From NCBI GenBank assembly GCA_039807745.1, contig JBDHRV010000025.1, forward strand, positions 1 through 29,948: a stretch of DNA of 29,948 bases, written 5' to 3'. The position numbers and the translations under genes are program-made. Of the stretch, positions 23,353 to 29,948 are shown one piece after another. Below the pieces are notes generated by a model that was given only the letters and a program-made list of their open reading frames with translations, searched no databases and was not told where the DNA came from. Origin of the DNA: JAEUMW01 sp039807745. GTDB lineage: Bacteria; Pseudomonadota; Gammaproteobacteria; Burkholderiales; JAEUMW01. Numbering within the stretch: the stretch's first letter is position 1; each line of letters starts with the position of its first letter.

Positions 23353-23923
23353 GCTTGCCCAGGATCTGCACGTTCACACCACTTGGTCTTACGCGGACGG
23401 CGCGATCGTGCGCGAGCAGACCGTCGAACTCATTGCGCAGGTCCACCACGCGCGCGTGCTCGGCATCAGCGACCACTTCGAACATCTCGTCGACATGGAT
23501 GTCGACGCCTACGCCGAGGCGGTGCGCCGCGCCGGATTGTGGGTCGGCACCGAGGTCAACGGCGCCGCCTGGATGCCCGCTGCCGTCGACGCACCGGTCG
23601 ATTACTACATCGTCCATTGTTACGACACCGATGCCGACTACGCTGGGCTCGAGCGGCTGCTCGCGACCGGTCGGCCGGTGATCATCGCGCACCCGCACGC
23701 GCTCGACACGCAGCTCGCACGCGTGCCGGCCGCGTGCCGGGTCGAGGTGAACAACCGCTACATCTGGCGTGGTGACTGGCGCGCGTACTACACGCCCCAC
23801 GTGCACCGCTTTCGTTTCGTCCTGAGCTCCGACGCGCACCAGCCCAACTGGCTCAATCAGACGCTCGCGCGCTACGTCGCCGATCAGCTCGGCATCGAGG
23901 AGACGTTCGTCTTCGCCAGCTGA
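23351..23923 (+). CDS. PHP-domain metal-dependent phosphoesterase-like protein
   Basis: 190 residues, a stand-alone PHP domain. The metal-binding motifs occur in the family order: DLHVHTTWS (5-13, H7 and H9), GISDH (38-42, D41 and H42), E68 in GTEVNG, IAHPHA (112-117, H114), and SSDAH (159-163, D161 and H163). This is the full set for a trinuclear site, so the protein is probably an active hydrolase for a phosphate ester; histidinol phosphatase-like or nucleotide-type substrates are both possible. The start has no clear ribosome binding site, and the ATG lies at the edge of a strong hairpin. It is in the same direction as the crotonase 77 bases downstream, but a functional link is not evident. 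Confidence 0.85.
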   Translation: MLAQDLHVHTTWSYADGAIVREQTVELIAQVHHARVLGISDHFEHLVDMDVDAYAEAVRRAGLWVGTEVNGAAWMPAAVDAPVDYYIVHCYDTDADYAGLERLLATGRPVIIAHPHALDTQLARVPAACRVEVNNRYIWRGDWRAYYTPHVHRFRFVLSSDAHQPNWLNQTLARYVADQLGIEETFVFAS

Positions 23924-24000
23924 TCAACCGGAGAGACCATTTCCCGTCGCAGACCAAGAGTTCGACGGTCGCAAGACAAAAACCGAGGAGAGGATCTGGC

Positions 24001-24816
24001 ATGACCATCGAAGTGGAGAAGAACGGGCACGTATGGACCGTGGTGATGAACCGTCCGGAAACCCGCAACGCGATGGATCCCGGGAGCGCCGACGCGCTCA
24101 CCCGCGCCATGCTCGACTTCGACGCCGACAGCGATGCGCGCGTGGCGGTGCTGTACGGCGCAGGCGGCGCCTTCTGCTCGGGCTGGGATCTCGAGTACGT
24201 GAGCACGCTCGCCGGCGACTACCCGCTCGGCGAGCTCGACATTCCCACCGCGCGTGCGCGCGGCAACGGCGGCGAAATCCCGCGCGGTCCGCTCGGCCCG
24301 ACACGGCTCGAGCTCGACAAACCGGTCATCGCGGCGGTGGCCGGCCCGGCGGTTGCGGGCGGCATGGAGCTCGCGCTGTGGTGCGATTTCCGCGTCATGC
24401 AGGAAGACGCCTACTTCGGTGTCTACTGCCGGCGCTGGGGCGTGCCGCTCATCGATGGCGGCACGGTGCGGTTGCCCCGCATCGTCGGTCAGGGCCGGGC
24501 GCTCGAGATCATCCTCACCGGGCGCAAGGTGCCGGCACAGGAGTGCCTGGCGATCGGTCTGTGCGAGTATCTCGTGGACAATGGCGAAGTGCGCGCGAAG
24601 GCCGAAGCGCTGGCGCAGGACATCGCGGCGTTTCCGCCCGTGTGCGTGCGCGCGGACCGACGTTCCGCACTCAGAAGCGCGGGCCTGCCGGTGCGCGATG
24701 CGATGATTCAGGAGTGGTACAACGGCCGTGAAGCGCTGGCGAAGGACGGCGTGGCGGGTGCGGCACGCTTCAAGGACGGTCTCGGCCGTCACGGGGATTT
24801 CGGGAGGATCTACTGA
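24001..24816 (+). CDS. Crotonase / enoyl-CoA hydratase family protein
   Basis: 271 residues, the common crotonase length. The oxyanion-hole segments are GAGGAFCSGWDL (53-64) and VAGPAVAGGMELALWCDFRV (113-132), which includes the first catalytic Glu, E123. In classic hydratases a second Glu stands in the segment PExxxG; here that segment reads YCRRWGVPLIDGG (142-154), with no Glu. A subgroup of crotonases shares this pattern, so the protein may be an isomerase or other acyl-CoA enzyme rather than a hydratase. The binding site GAGGAGAGG lies 7 bases before the ATG. The last 17 codons recur in diverged form at 25817-25867. Confidence 0.9.
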   Translation: MTIEVEKNGHVWTVVMNRPETRNAMDPGSADALTRAMLDFDADSDARVAVLYGAGGAFCSGWDLEYVSTLAGDYPLGELDIPTARARGNGGEIPRGPLGPTRLELDKPVIAAVAGPAVAGGMELALWCDFRVMQEDAYFGVYCRRWGVPLIDGGTVRLPRIVGQGRALEIILTGRKVPAQECLAIGLCEYLVDNGEVRAKAEALAQDIAAFPPVCVRADRRSALRSAGLPVRDAMIQEWYNGREALAKDGVAGAARFKDGLGRHGDFGRIY

Positions 24817-24826
24817 CCGAGCAATG

Positions 24827-24848
24827 GGGACAGACCCGGGACAGACCC
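24827..24848 (+). repeat. Tandem 11-bp direct repeat, REP-like
   Basis: GGGACAGACCC occurs twice back to back (24827-24837 and 24838-24848), 10 bases after the crotonase stop. GGGACAGACC-type cores resemble the palindromic repeats tied to REP-associated transposases in proteobacteria, but no transposase gene is here. The rest of the gap to 25022 holds no convincing gene. Confidence 0.55.
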
Positions 24849-25022
24849 GATCCTGCAAGGCGCGCAGCCCGGGGCGGATGCGTCTGCTTCTCTCCCCAAT
24901 GCGCGCAAGCTGCGAGGCCTACGCTGTACGCAACGATGGCGATCAAGATGAGACTTCCAGCGCGCGACGACTTGAAGGAAGCAGCCGCACGCGCAGCGGC
25001 GTGCCAACCAGCCCACTGAACC

Positions 25023-25447
25023 TTACGTTCCGCCGCCCGGCAACACTTCGACGCTCGCTCCCGCACACGCCGCGCTTAGCTTCTGATCGAGCGTCGCCAG
25101 CGGGATCCCGCGCCGGTGAGCGACTTCCACATACGCAGCGTCGTAGGACGTGAGCCCATGCTCGCGCGCGATGCGCATCAGCTTGTGGCAAGTGCCGCAT
25201 CGTCCGGCGCGGGCTCCTGCTCAAGCGGCAACTCGATCAGCACGGCAAGTAGCCGCTCGACATCCTTGTCGGTGAGCCGCTCGCGCCGCCGGGCCATGAG
25301 CAGCGCGTTGCCCACTTCGAGACGCCAGATTGCCGGGACGACCACGGCTTCGTTTTCGAGCCGATCGGCGAGTGCGTCCGCCGCCTCGTTGTTCTCGTCC
25401 GGGAGCAGCCAGGCGAGCGCGACCGAACTATCGAGCACAAAGGCCAT
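25023..25447 (-). pseudogene. vapC: PIN-domain toxin (VapC-like), broken by a frameshift
   Basis: The first frame gives 89 residues (MAFVLDSSVALAWLLPDENN, with the acidic residues D6 and, in RLEVGNALL, E44), then stops at 25178 after DDAALATS. Shifted by one base, the reading continues at once as CHKLMRIAREHGLTSYDAAY, VEVAHRRGIPLATLDQKL and ends at a TAA at 25025-25023 (VEVLPGGGT). The second part holds the remaining catalytic acids, D of SYDAAY and D of TLDQKL. Joined, the two parts make a protein of about 140 residues, the normal VapC size. So one base was lost near 25178-25200. The PIN ribonuclease should be inactive unless this is a sequencing error or slippage occurs. It overlaps the antitoxin gene by one base (TGATG). 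Confidence 0.85.
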
Positions 25448-25719
25448 CAGTGGCGATGACCGACGTGCGTCAGATCTCGCAGCGACTCGCCGCGCTTGAG
25501 CACCGATCTCAAGGTCACGCCGCGCTTGGCGAGTAGCTGGCGCACGCCACGCATCTGCGCCACGGCGCGGCGCGCGCGCTCGACATCGTGGCCCGAGTAC
25601 GGCAGCAATTCGGCCACGGGTCGGCCGTGCTTCGTGATGGTGAAGCGTTCCCCCTTTTGAACTCGCTCAAGCAGCTCGGGCAAGTGCGTCTTGGCGTCGT
25701 ACGCGCCGATTTCGGTCAT
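25447..25719 (-). CDS. vapB: Phd/YefM-family antitoxin of a VapBC-type module
   Basis: 90 residues. It begins MTEIGAYDAKTHLPELLERV and continues QKGERFTITKHGRPVAELLP, the Phd/YefM DNA-binding fold that recognises its own promoter; the charged C-terminal half (residues 45-90) would bind and block the PIN toxin. The ATG has GGAG seven bases ahead, next to an A/T-rich run (25721-25740) that is probably part of its promoter. The stop overlaps the toxin start by one base, so the pair was translated as a coupled unit. The gene is intact although its toxin partner is frameshifted, which would make it a free antitoxin. The pair sits between two copies of the crotonase 3' end. Confidence 0.88.
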   Translation of the reverse strand: MTEIGAYDAKTHLPELLERVQKGERFTITKHGRPVAELLPYSGHDVERARRAVAQMRGVRQLLAKRGVTLRSVLKRGESLRDLTHVGHRH

Positions 25720-25816
25720 CGCTCATCTCCAAAAAATAATCTGGTCTGAACTGGCCCAAAATAGCGGGTCAAGCGTTGTCACGCTCTGTCGCGAGCCAGC
25801 GCCGCGCGCGTCAAGA

Positions 25817-25867
25817 CGCTTCGAGGACGGCCTCGGCCGCCACGGAAATTTCGGGAAGATCTACTGA
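25817..25867 (+). pseudogene. Remnant of the 3' end of a crotonase gene
   Basis: This stretch encodes RFEDGLGRHGNFGKIY and a stop, nearly the same as the end of the intact crotonase (RFKDGLGRHGDFGRIY, 24766-24816). The two 51-base stretches differ at six positions. The likeness ends on the left at about 25817. The stop codon lies within 7 bases of, and on the opposite strand to, the aceE stop (25863-25861). It is therefore the tail of a second crotonase that once converged on aceE, the rest having been lost. Confidence 0.8.
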
Positions 25868-28494
25868 GCGTTGCCCGCCAAACTGCGCCGCGCCGCGGCG
25901 ACGATGCTCGCCGCATCGACGCCGAAGAACTCGCGCAGATGGCGGCGCGTGTCGCTGCGGCCGAAGCCGTCCGTACCCAGGGCGAGATAACGCCGGTCGG
26001 CCGGCACCCAGGGCCGGATCAGGTCCGCGACGGCGCTCACGTAGTCACTCGCCGCGACGATCGGCCCGGTCGTCGGCGCCAGGCATTCGTCGACCCAGCT
26101 TCGCGGCGGCATCTCTGCGCGACGCGCCTCGCGCGCGGCCGGGGTTGCACCGTCTGCGAGCAGCCCATCCCACCTGAGTTCGGTCCAGCTCGTCACGCTC
26201 CACACATCCGCCGCGACGCCGTGCTCGGCTTCGAGGATGTCGGCCGCGGCGAGCGCCTCGCGCAGGATCGTGCCCGAACCCAGGAGCTGCACGCGCGGCT
26301 CTCGATTGGCGAGCGGCGATTCGCGCAGCCGGTACATGCCGCGCACGATGCCCGCCTCGGCGCCGGCCGGCATCGGCGGATGGACGTAGTTCTCGTTCAT
26401 CACGGTGACGTAGTAGAAGACGTCTTCCTGCAGATCGAGCATGCGGTGCATGCCGTTCTGCATGATTACCGCGACCTCGTGCGCGTAGCAGGGGTCGTAC
26501 GCGCGGCAGGTCGGGATCGTGGATGCAGCCAGGTGGCTGGTGCCGTCCTGGTGCTGCAGACCTTCGCCCGACAGGGTCGTCCGGCCGGCGGTCGCGCCGA
26601 GCAGGAAGCCGCGGGACCGCGAATCGGCCGCCGCCCACACGAGATCGCCGACGCGCTGGAAGCCGAACGCCGAATAGAAGATGTAGAACGGCAGCATCGG
26701 CGTGCCGTGCGCGCTGTAGCTCGTGGCGGCGGCGAGCCACGATGAGATGGCGCCGGCCTCGCTGATGCCTTCCTCCAGGATCTGGCCGTCCTTCGCCTCC
26801 TTGTAGTACAGCAGCTCGTCGCGGTCCTCGGGCGCGTAGAGCTGGCCGACCGAGGAATAGATGCCGACCTGGCGGAAGAGACTCTGCATGCCGAACGTGC
26901 GCGCCTCGTCGGCGACGATGGGAACGACGCGTCGGCCGATCGCGGGATCGCGCAGCAACTGCCCGAGTACATCGACGAAAGCCATCGTCGTCGATCGTTC
27001 CCGGTCCTTCGATCCGCGAAGCAACGACGCGAATACTTCCAGGGCGGGCACCTGGAGGCGCGCGGAGACTCCGGAACGCGCTGGCAGGTAGCCGCCGAGT
27101 GCCTCGCGACGCGCGTGCAGGTACTTCATCTCCGGCGCATCGTCGGGCGGCTTGTAGAAGCGCAGCTGCTCGACATCGTCGTCCGCGAGCGGCAGCGCGA
27201 AGCGGTCGCGGAAGGCGCGCAGCGCCTCGTCGTCCAGCTTCTTCTGCTGGTGCGTGCCCATCTTGCCCTGCCCCCAGTGACCCATGCCGTAGCCCTTCTT
27301 GGTCTGGGCGAGAATCACCGTCGGCTGTCCGCGGTGCCGCGCGGCGGTGTGGTACGCGGCGTAGATCTTCACCGGGTCGTGCCCGCCGCGGCGCAGCCGA
27401 TCGATGTCCTCGTCGGTCATGTGCGCGGCCAGCGCCTGCAGCTCCGGATACTTGTTGAAGAATTGCTCGCGGTTGAAGCGCCCGTCGGTCGCGGCGTAGG
27501 TCTGGAACTCGCCGTCGACCGTCTCGTGCAGCCGCTTCAAGATCACCTCGTCCTGGTCGCGCGCGAAGAGCGGATCCCAGTCCGAACCCCACAGCACCTT
27601 GATCACGTTCCAGCCGGCGCCGGCGAAGAGCCCTTCCAGCTCCTGCACGATCGAGCCGTTGCCGCGCACCGGGCCGTCGAGGCGCTGGAGATTGCAGTTG
27701 ACGACGAAGATCAGGTTGTCGAGCCCTTCGCGTGCCGCGAGCGACAGGCCCGCGAGCGCTTCGGGCTCGTCCATCTCGCCGTCGCCGACAAAGCACCACA
27801 CCTTGCGGCCGGCCGTGTCGAGCAGGCCGCGGTCCTGCAGGTAGCGGATGAAGCGCGCCTGATAGATGGCGTTGATCGGCCCGAGACCCATGGAGCCCGT
27901 CGGAAACTGCCAGAACTGCGGCATCAGCCAGGGGTGGCAGTAGGACGAGAGCCCGCGCCCGCCGACTTCGCGCCGATAGCTGTCGAGCTGGGCCTCGGCG
28001 ATGCGGCCTTCGAGATACGCCCGTGAGTAGACACCGGGCGCCGAATGCGGCTGAAAGTAGACGAGGTCGCCGCCCTGCCCGGCGCGGAAGAAGTGGTTGA
28101 AGCCCACCTCGAAGAGATCGGCCGCCGAGGCGTAGCTCGCGATGTGGCCGCCCAGCTCGGCGTGCGCGCGGTTGGCGCGCACCACCATCGCGAGCGCGTT
28201 CCAGCGGATGATCGACGCCAGGCGCTGTTCGACTTCGAGATTGCCCGGAAACTGCGGCTGATCGGCGAGCGCGATCGTGTTGCAATAGGGCGTGTTGAGC
28301 ACCGGCGGCATGCGTACGCGCTTCGCCCGCGCACGGTCGAGCAGCTTGCGCAGGATGAAGGTCGCGCGCTCGGCGCCTTCCGACGCTAGCAGCGCGTCGA
28401 ACGCATCGAGCCATTCGCGCGTCTCGGTGGGATCGATGTCCGGGGCGATCACGCGCCAGTAGCCTGAGTACGAGGAGTCTGACAGATCGGTCAC
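25861..28494 (-). CDS. aceE: Pyruvate dehydrogenase E1 component (homodimeric)
   Basis: 877 residues, against 887 in E. coli. E1 decarboxylates pyruvate with thiamine diphosphate and passes the acetyl group to the lipoyl domains of E2. The thiamine-binding motif runs from GDGEMDEPE (237-245) to NCNLQ (266-270). Other family stretches are YFQPHSAPGVYSRAYLEGR (146-164), KKGYGMGHWGQGKMGTHQQK in the middle, and QHQDGTSHLAASTIPTCRAY in the second half. The start is GTG at 28494, with GAGG seven bases ahead. The usual partner genes aceF and lpd do not follow; the 3' end abuts a crotonase remnant and a toxin-antitoxin pair, so E2 and E3 must be encoded elsewhere. A paralogue with another 2-oxoacid substrate is possible but the match to AceE is close. 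Confidence 0.96.
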   Translation of the reverse strand: MTDLSDSSYSGYWRVIAPDIDPTETREWLDAFDALLASEGAERATFILRKLLDRARAKRVRMPPVLNTPYCNTIALADQPQFPGNLEVEQRLASIIRWNALAMVVRANRAHAELGGHIASYASAADLFEVGFNHFFRAGQGGDLVYFQPHSAPGVYSRAYLEGRIAEAQLDSYRREVGGRGLSSYCHPWLMPQFWQFPTGSMGLGPINAIYQARFIRYLQDRGLLDTAGRKVWCFVGDGEMDEPEALAGLSLAAREGLDNLIFVVNCNLQRLDGPVRGNGSIVQELEGLFAGAGWNVIKVLWGSDWDPLFARDQDEVILKRLHETVDGEFQTYAATDGRFNREQFFNKYPELQALAAHMTDEDIDRLRRGGHDPVKIYAAYHTAARHRGQPTVILAQTKKGYGMGHWGQGKMGTHQQKKLDDEALRAFRDRFALPLADDDVEQLRFYKPPDDAPEMKYLHARREALGGYLPARSGVSARLQVPALEVFASLLRGSKDRERSTTMAFVDVLGQLLRDPAIGRRVVPIVADEARTFGMQSLFRQVGIYSSVGQLYAPEDRDELLYYKEAKDGQILEEGISEAGAISSWLAAATSYSAHGTPMLPFYIFYSAFGFQRVGDLVWAAADSRSRGFLLGATAGRTTLSGEGLQHQDGTSHLAASTIPTCRAYDPCYAHEVAVIMQNGMHRMLDLQEDVFYYVTVMNENYVHPPMPAGAEAGIVRGMYRLRESPLANREPRVQLLGSGTILREALAAADILEAEHGVAADVWSVTSWTELRWDGLLADGATPAAREARRAEMPPRSWVDECLAPTTGPIVAASDYVSAVADLIRPWVPADRRYLALGTDGFGRSDTRRHLREFFGVDAASIVAAARRSLAGNAQ

Positions 28495-28533
28495 GGGCGT
28501 ACCTCACGGACAGTCGGAATTAGAAACGGTGGT

Positions 28534-28588
28534 TCTCGTCTCACGCGTAACGACGAGACAGTCTTTGGTTCCTGGACCCAGTACTATA
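28534..28588 (-). promoter_or_regulatory. aceE upstream region: -10 box and inverted repeat
   Basis: A minus-strand TATAGT (28588-28583) could be the aceE -10 box; no good -35 lies 17 bases further up. Between it and the GTG start, TCTCGTC (28534-28540) pairs with GACGAGA (28552-28558), a 7-bp inverted repeat that could be an operator or leader hairpin. It does not resemble the PdhR site. Confidence 0.35.
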
Positions 28589-28698
28589 CCGCCGCGCGGG
28601 TACCGACCGCCACGGAGCGCCCGTCTCCTGATGCCGGGAGCGAACGCGTCCATGATGAACGATACTTTGCAAGAGAACCTCATCGAAAGGGTGCGGAC

Positions 28699-29948
28699 AT
28701 GAATCGCGTCATCGCTGTGCTGGCCCTCAGCGCCTGTTCAATGGCACAAGCTGTTTCGCCCGCGGCGCCGGCGCCCCCGGAGGTCGCAACCTCGGCCGTG
28801 CTTCCCGCCTTCAGCCTGAACGATCCGCCCATGCGGTCCGCCGCCGCAACTCAATCGCGATGGAAGGGCCCGGCCGACGCCGTCTCATGGTGGTTAGACG
28901 GGCTCGGTCAGCAAAAAGCAAGACACGAGATCAAGAAGGCAATTGATCGGGCGATTGCCGCCCAGCGCCCATTCATTGCCTGGACCGGTGAAGGAGTCCT
29001 GCTCAAGGCTCAGGTGGCTCGCCGTTTGGATCCCGATACGCGGCGGCAGGCATGGGCCATCCTGGGTGACGCCGTAACGATGGTGGGTGCGGGCAAGTCT
29101 CCGGAAGAGGCGCTGTTCCTATCCTGGCGACGAGAATTGAGTACGCGCTCCGCTCAACCACCGGACGGCTGGGTGGTCGACGACGCGATGAGCCTGTACT
29201 TGTGGGTTCGGCAAAGTCCGGACGGCCGCCTGCTCGTCGAGGGGGTGCCGAGAGGCACGACGCTCGACCTGAACAATAGGGTTCGGGAGAACTGGTCGCA
29301 AATGGAACTGCGTCGACTCCAGACCAAGATCGAGCATCTCGCAACATGGGAGGAAGTCTCGCGGATTGCGCAATCAGGAATGGCCCGCCGCGGGAAGCAG
29401 CGGTCGATCGAGACAACGCTCGGGGCGATCGTCGAGTCGAAACAGAGGCTGCGTGCAATCAACGAGCGGCTGAAGGCTATGGAGCAAGAGCGAGCCGCGA
29501 TCGAAGCTGCTCGGCTCCAATCGACACAGCAGAGCGCGTTAAGCCCGACGCAGTTGATCTCGACGCCAGTGCTCACGCCCGAAGCACAGCGGTTGGTCGC
29601 AGAACGGCCGTACCGGTTGGTCGTGCCGCCGGGCTACTCCGGGCAGCCGCTGCCGCTGGTGATCCTGCTGCACGGTTACTCCGGGTCGGGACAAGCCATG
29701 GACGACTACCTGAACATGTCATCCATTGCCGCGGCGCGCACCTTCCTGCTCGCCACGCCGGACGGCGCCGTCGACGCGTCCGGGCATCGCTACTGGAACG
29801 CGACCGACGCGTGCTGTGCAGCCAATGCGCCGGTGCCCGCGGACGACGTCGCCTACCTGACGGCGGTCATCGACGATGCCAGCACCAAGTACAACGTCGA
29901 TGCCCAGCGCGTCTATATCATCGGCCACAGCAACGGCGGCTTCATGGC
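28699..29948 (+). CDS. Lipoprotein-like fusion: unknown N-terminal region plus LpqC/PHB-depolymerase-like esterase (3' end missing)
   Basis: One frame runs without a stop from the ATG at 28699 to the window edge (416 codons). Residues 1-18 (MNRVIAVLALSACSMAQA) look like a signal; LSAC at 10-13 fits a lipobox, AQA would fit ordinary cleavage, so it is exported either way. Residues 50-290 match nothing I recognise; they include SWWLDGLGQQ, YLWVRQSPDGRLLVEG, and a predicted coiled coil around 235-275. From about 302 an alpha/beta-hydrolase domain begins: PYRLVVPPGYSG, VILLHGYSGSG (oxyanion region) and the nucleophile elbow GHSNGG with Ser411. A DACC cysteine pair follows the usual pattern of LpqC-type esterases. 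Codons in the first part are richer in TTG, AGA, AGG and CGA than those in the esterase, suggesting different origins. The start is preceded by AAAGG and GCGG, a modest binding site. Confidence 0.8.
   Translation, partial: MNRVIAVLALSACSMAQAVSPAAPAPPEVATSAVLPAFSLNDPPMRSAAATQSRWKGPADAVSWWLDGLGQQKARHEIKKAIDRAIAAQRPFIAWTGEGVLLKAQVARRLDPDTRRQAWAILGDAVTMVGAGKSPEEALFLSWRRELSTRSAQPPDGWVVDDAMSLYLWVRQSPDGRLLVEGVPRGTTLDLNNRVRENWSQMELRRLQTKIEHLATWEEVSRIAQSGMARRGKQRSIETTLGAIVESKQRLRAINERLKAMEQERAAIEAARLQSTQQSALSPTQLISTPVLTPEAQRLVAERPYRLVVPPGYSGQPLPLVILLHGYSGSGQAMDDYLNMSSIAAARTFLLATPDGAVDASGHRYWNATDACCAANAPVPADDVAYLTAVIDDASTKYNVDAQRVYIIGHSNGGFM

Noticed and set aside
24936..25019. 27-residue frame beginning MAIKMRLPARDD after the crotonase
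   Set aside because: It has no ribosome binding site or recognised family; too short to support as a gene.
24766..25867. Crotonase tail copies as a target-site duplication of a recent transposon
   Set aside because: 51 bases with six differences is too long and too diverged for a transposon target duplication, and no transposase or terminal inverted repeat is present.
26045..28507. 820-codon open frame on the minus strand within aceE
   Set aside because: It is the neighbouring frame of aceE, rich in Arg, Pro and Ala with no motif; long shadow frames are expected at this GC content.
1..29948. tRNA, rRNA, CRISPR array, prophage or complete insertion sequence
   Set aside because: None was seen by reading. 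Short or diverged RNA genes cannot be excluded without a covariance-model search.

Overview
The window is high-GC proteobacterial chromosome, most likely a betaproteobacterium. The evidence is the CysB-type regulator sequence, the layout of the sulfate-assimilation genes, an HpnB-like glycosyltransferase, a homodimeric AceE-type pyruvate dehydrogenase E1, and a murJ/rpsT neighbourhood. No phage, integrase, complete insertion sequence, tRNA, rRNA or CRISPR array was seen. Coding density is high and no gap without a gene exceeds about 300 bases.

Layout. (1) 1-8362 is a sulfur-assimilation block. Reading leftwards it holds cysI (siroheme sulfite reductase), cysH (APS reductase type), cysD and cysN (ATP sulfurylase), a siroheme methyltransferase (cobA/SUMT), and sbp (sulfate-binding protein) with its own promoter. 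Just past sbp is a stump of a cysK-like gene. cysB reads away from cysI across a shared control region with a clear dyad. (2) 8381-10333 holds murJ, then rpsT with a promoter and a strong terminator. (3) 10349-17500 is a tightly packed leftward operon of six genes: sulfotransferase, GT4 glycosyltransferase, alkaline-phosphatase-superfamily protein, PaaK/CapK-like adenylating enzyme, HpnB-like GT2, and an SGNH hydrolase with a histone-like tail. It looks like a pathway for a sulfated surface glycan or glycolipid, but its product is unknown. (4) 17784-22764 holds dsbB, converging on and overlapping a PAS-PAS-GGDEF-EAL protein, then uspA, a TerC-family membrane protein and a LysR regulator. (5) 22906-24816 holds an unrecognised small protein, a PHP-domain phosphoesterase and a crotonase. 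(6) 24817-25867 is a scar region: a tandem 11-bp repeat, a PIN toxin gene broken by a frameshift next to an intact Phd/YefM antitoxin, and a second, diverged copy of the last 17 codons of the crotonase. (7) 25861-28494 is aceE without aceF behind it. (8) 28699 to the end is a lipoprotein-like gene whose C-terminal part is an LpqC/PHB-depolymerase-like esterase, joined to an unfamiliar N-terminal region and cut by the window edge.

How it fits together. Sulfate is bound by Sbp, activated by CysDN to APS and reduced directly by CysH. Sulfite then goes to sulfide on CysI, whose siroheme needs the methyltransferase, and CysB is the expected activator. The sulfotransferase should need PAPS, but no APS kinase (CysC) is present here, so that must be supplied from elsewhere in the genome. 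The best candidates for something new are the six-gene sulfotransferase operon, the doubled cysteine motifs and helical tail of CysI, and the fused esterase at the right edge. The crotonase/vapBC/aceE junction is the clearest record of rearrangement.
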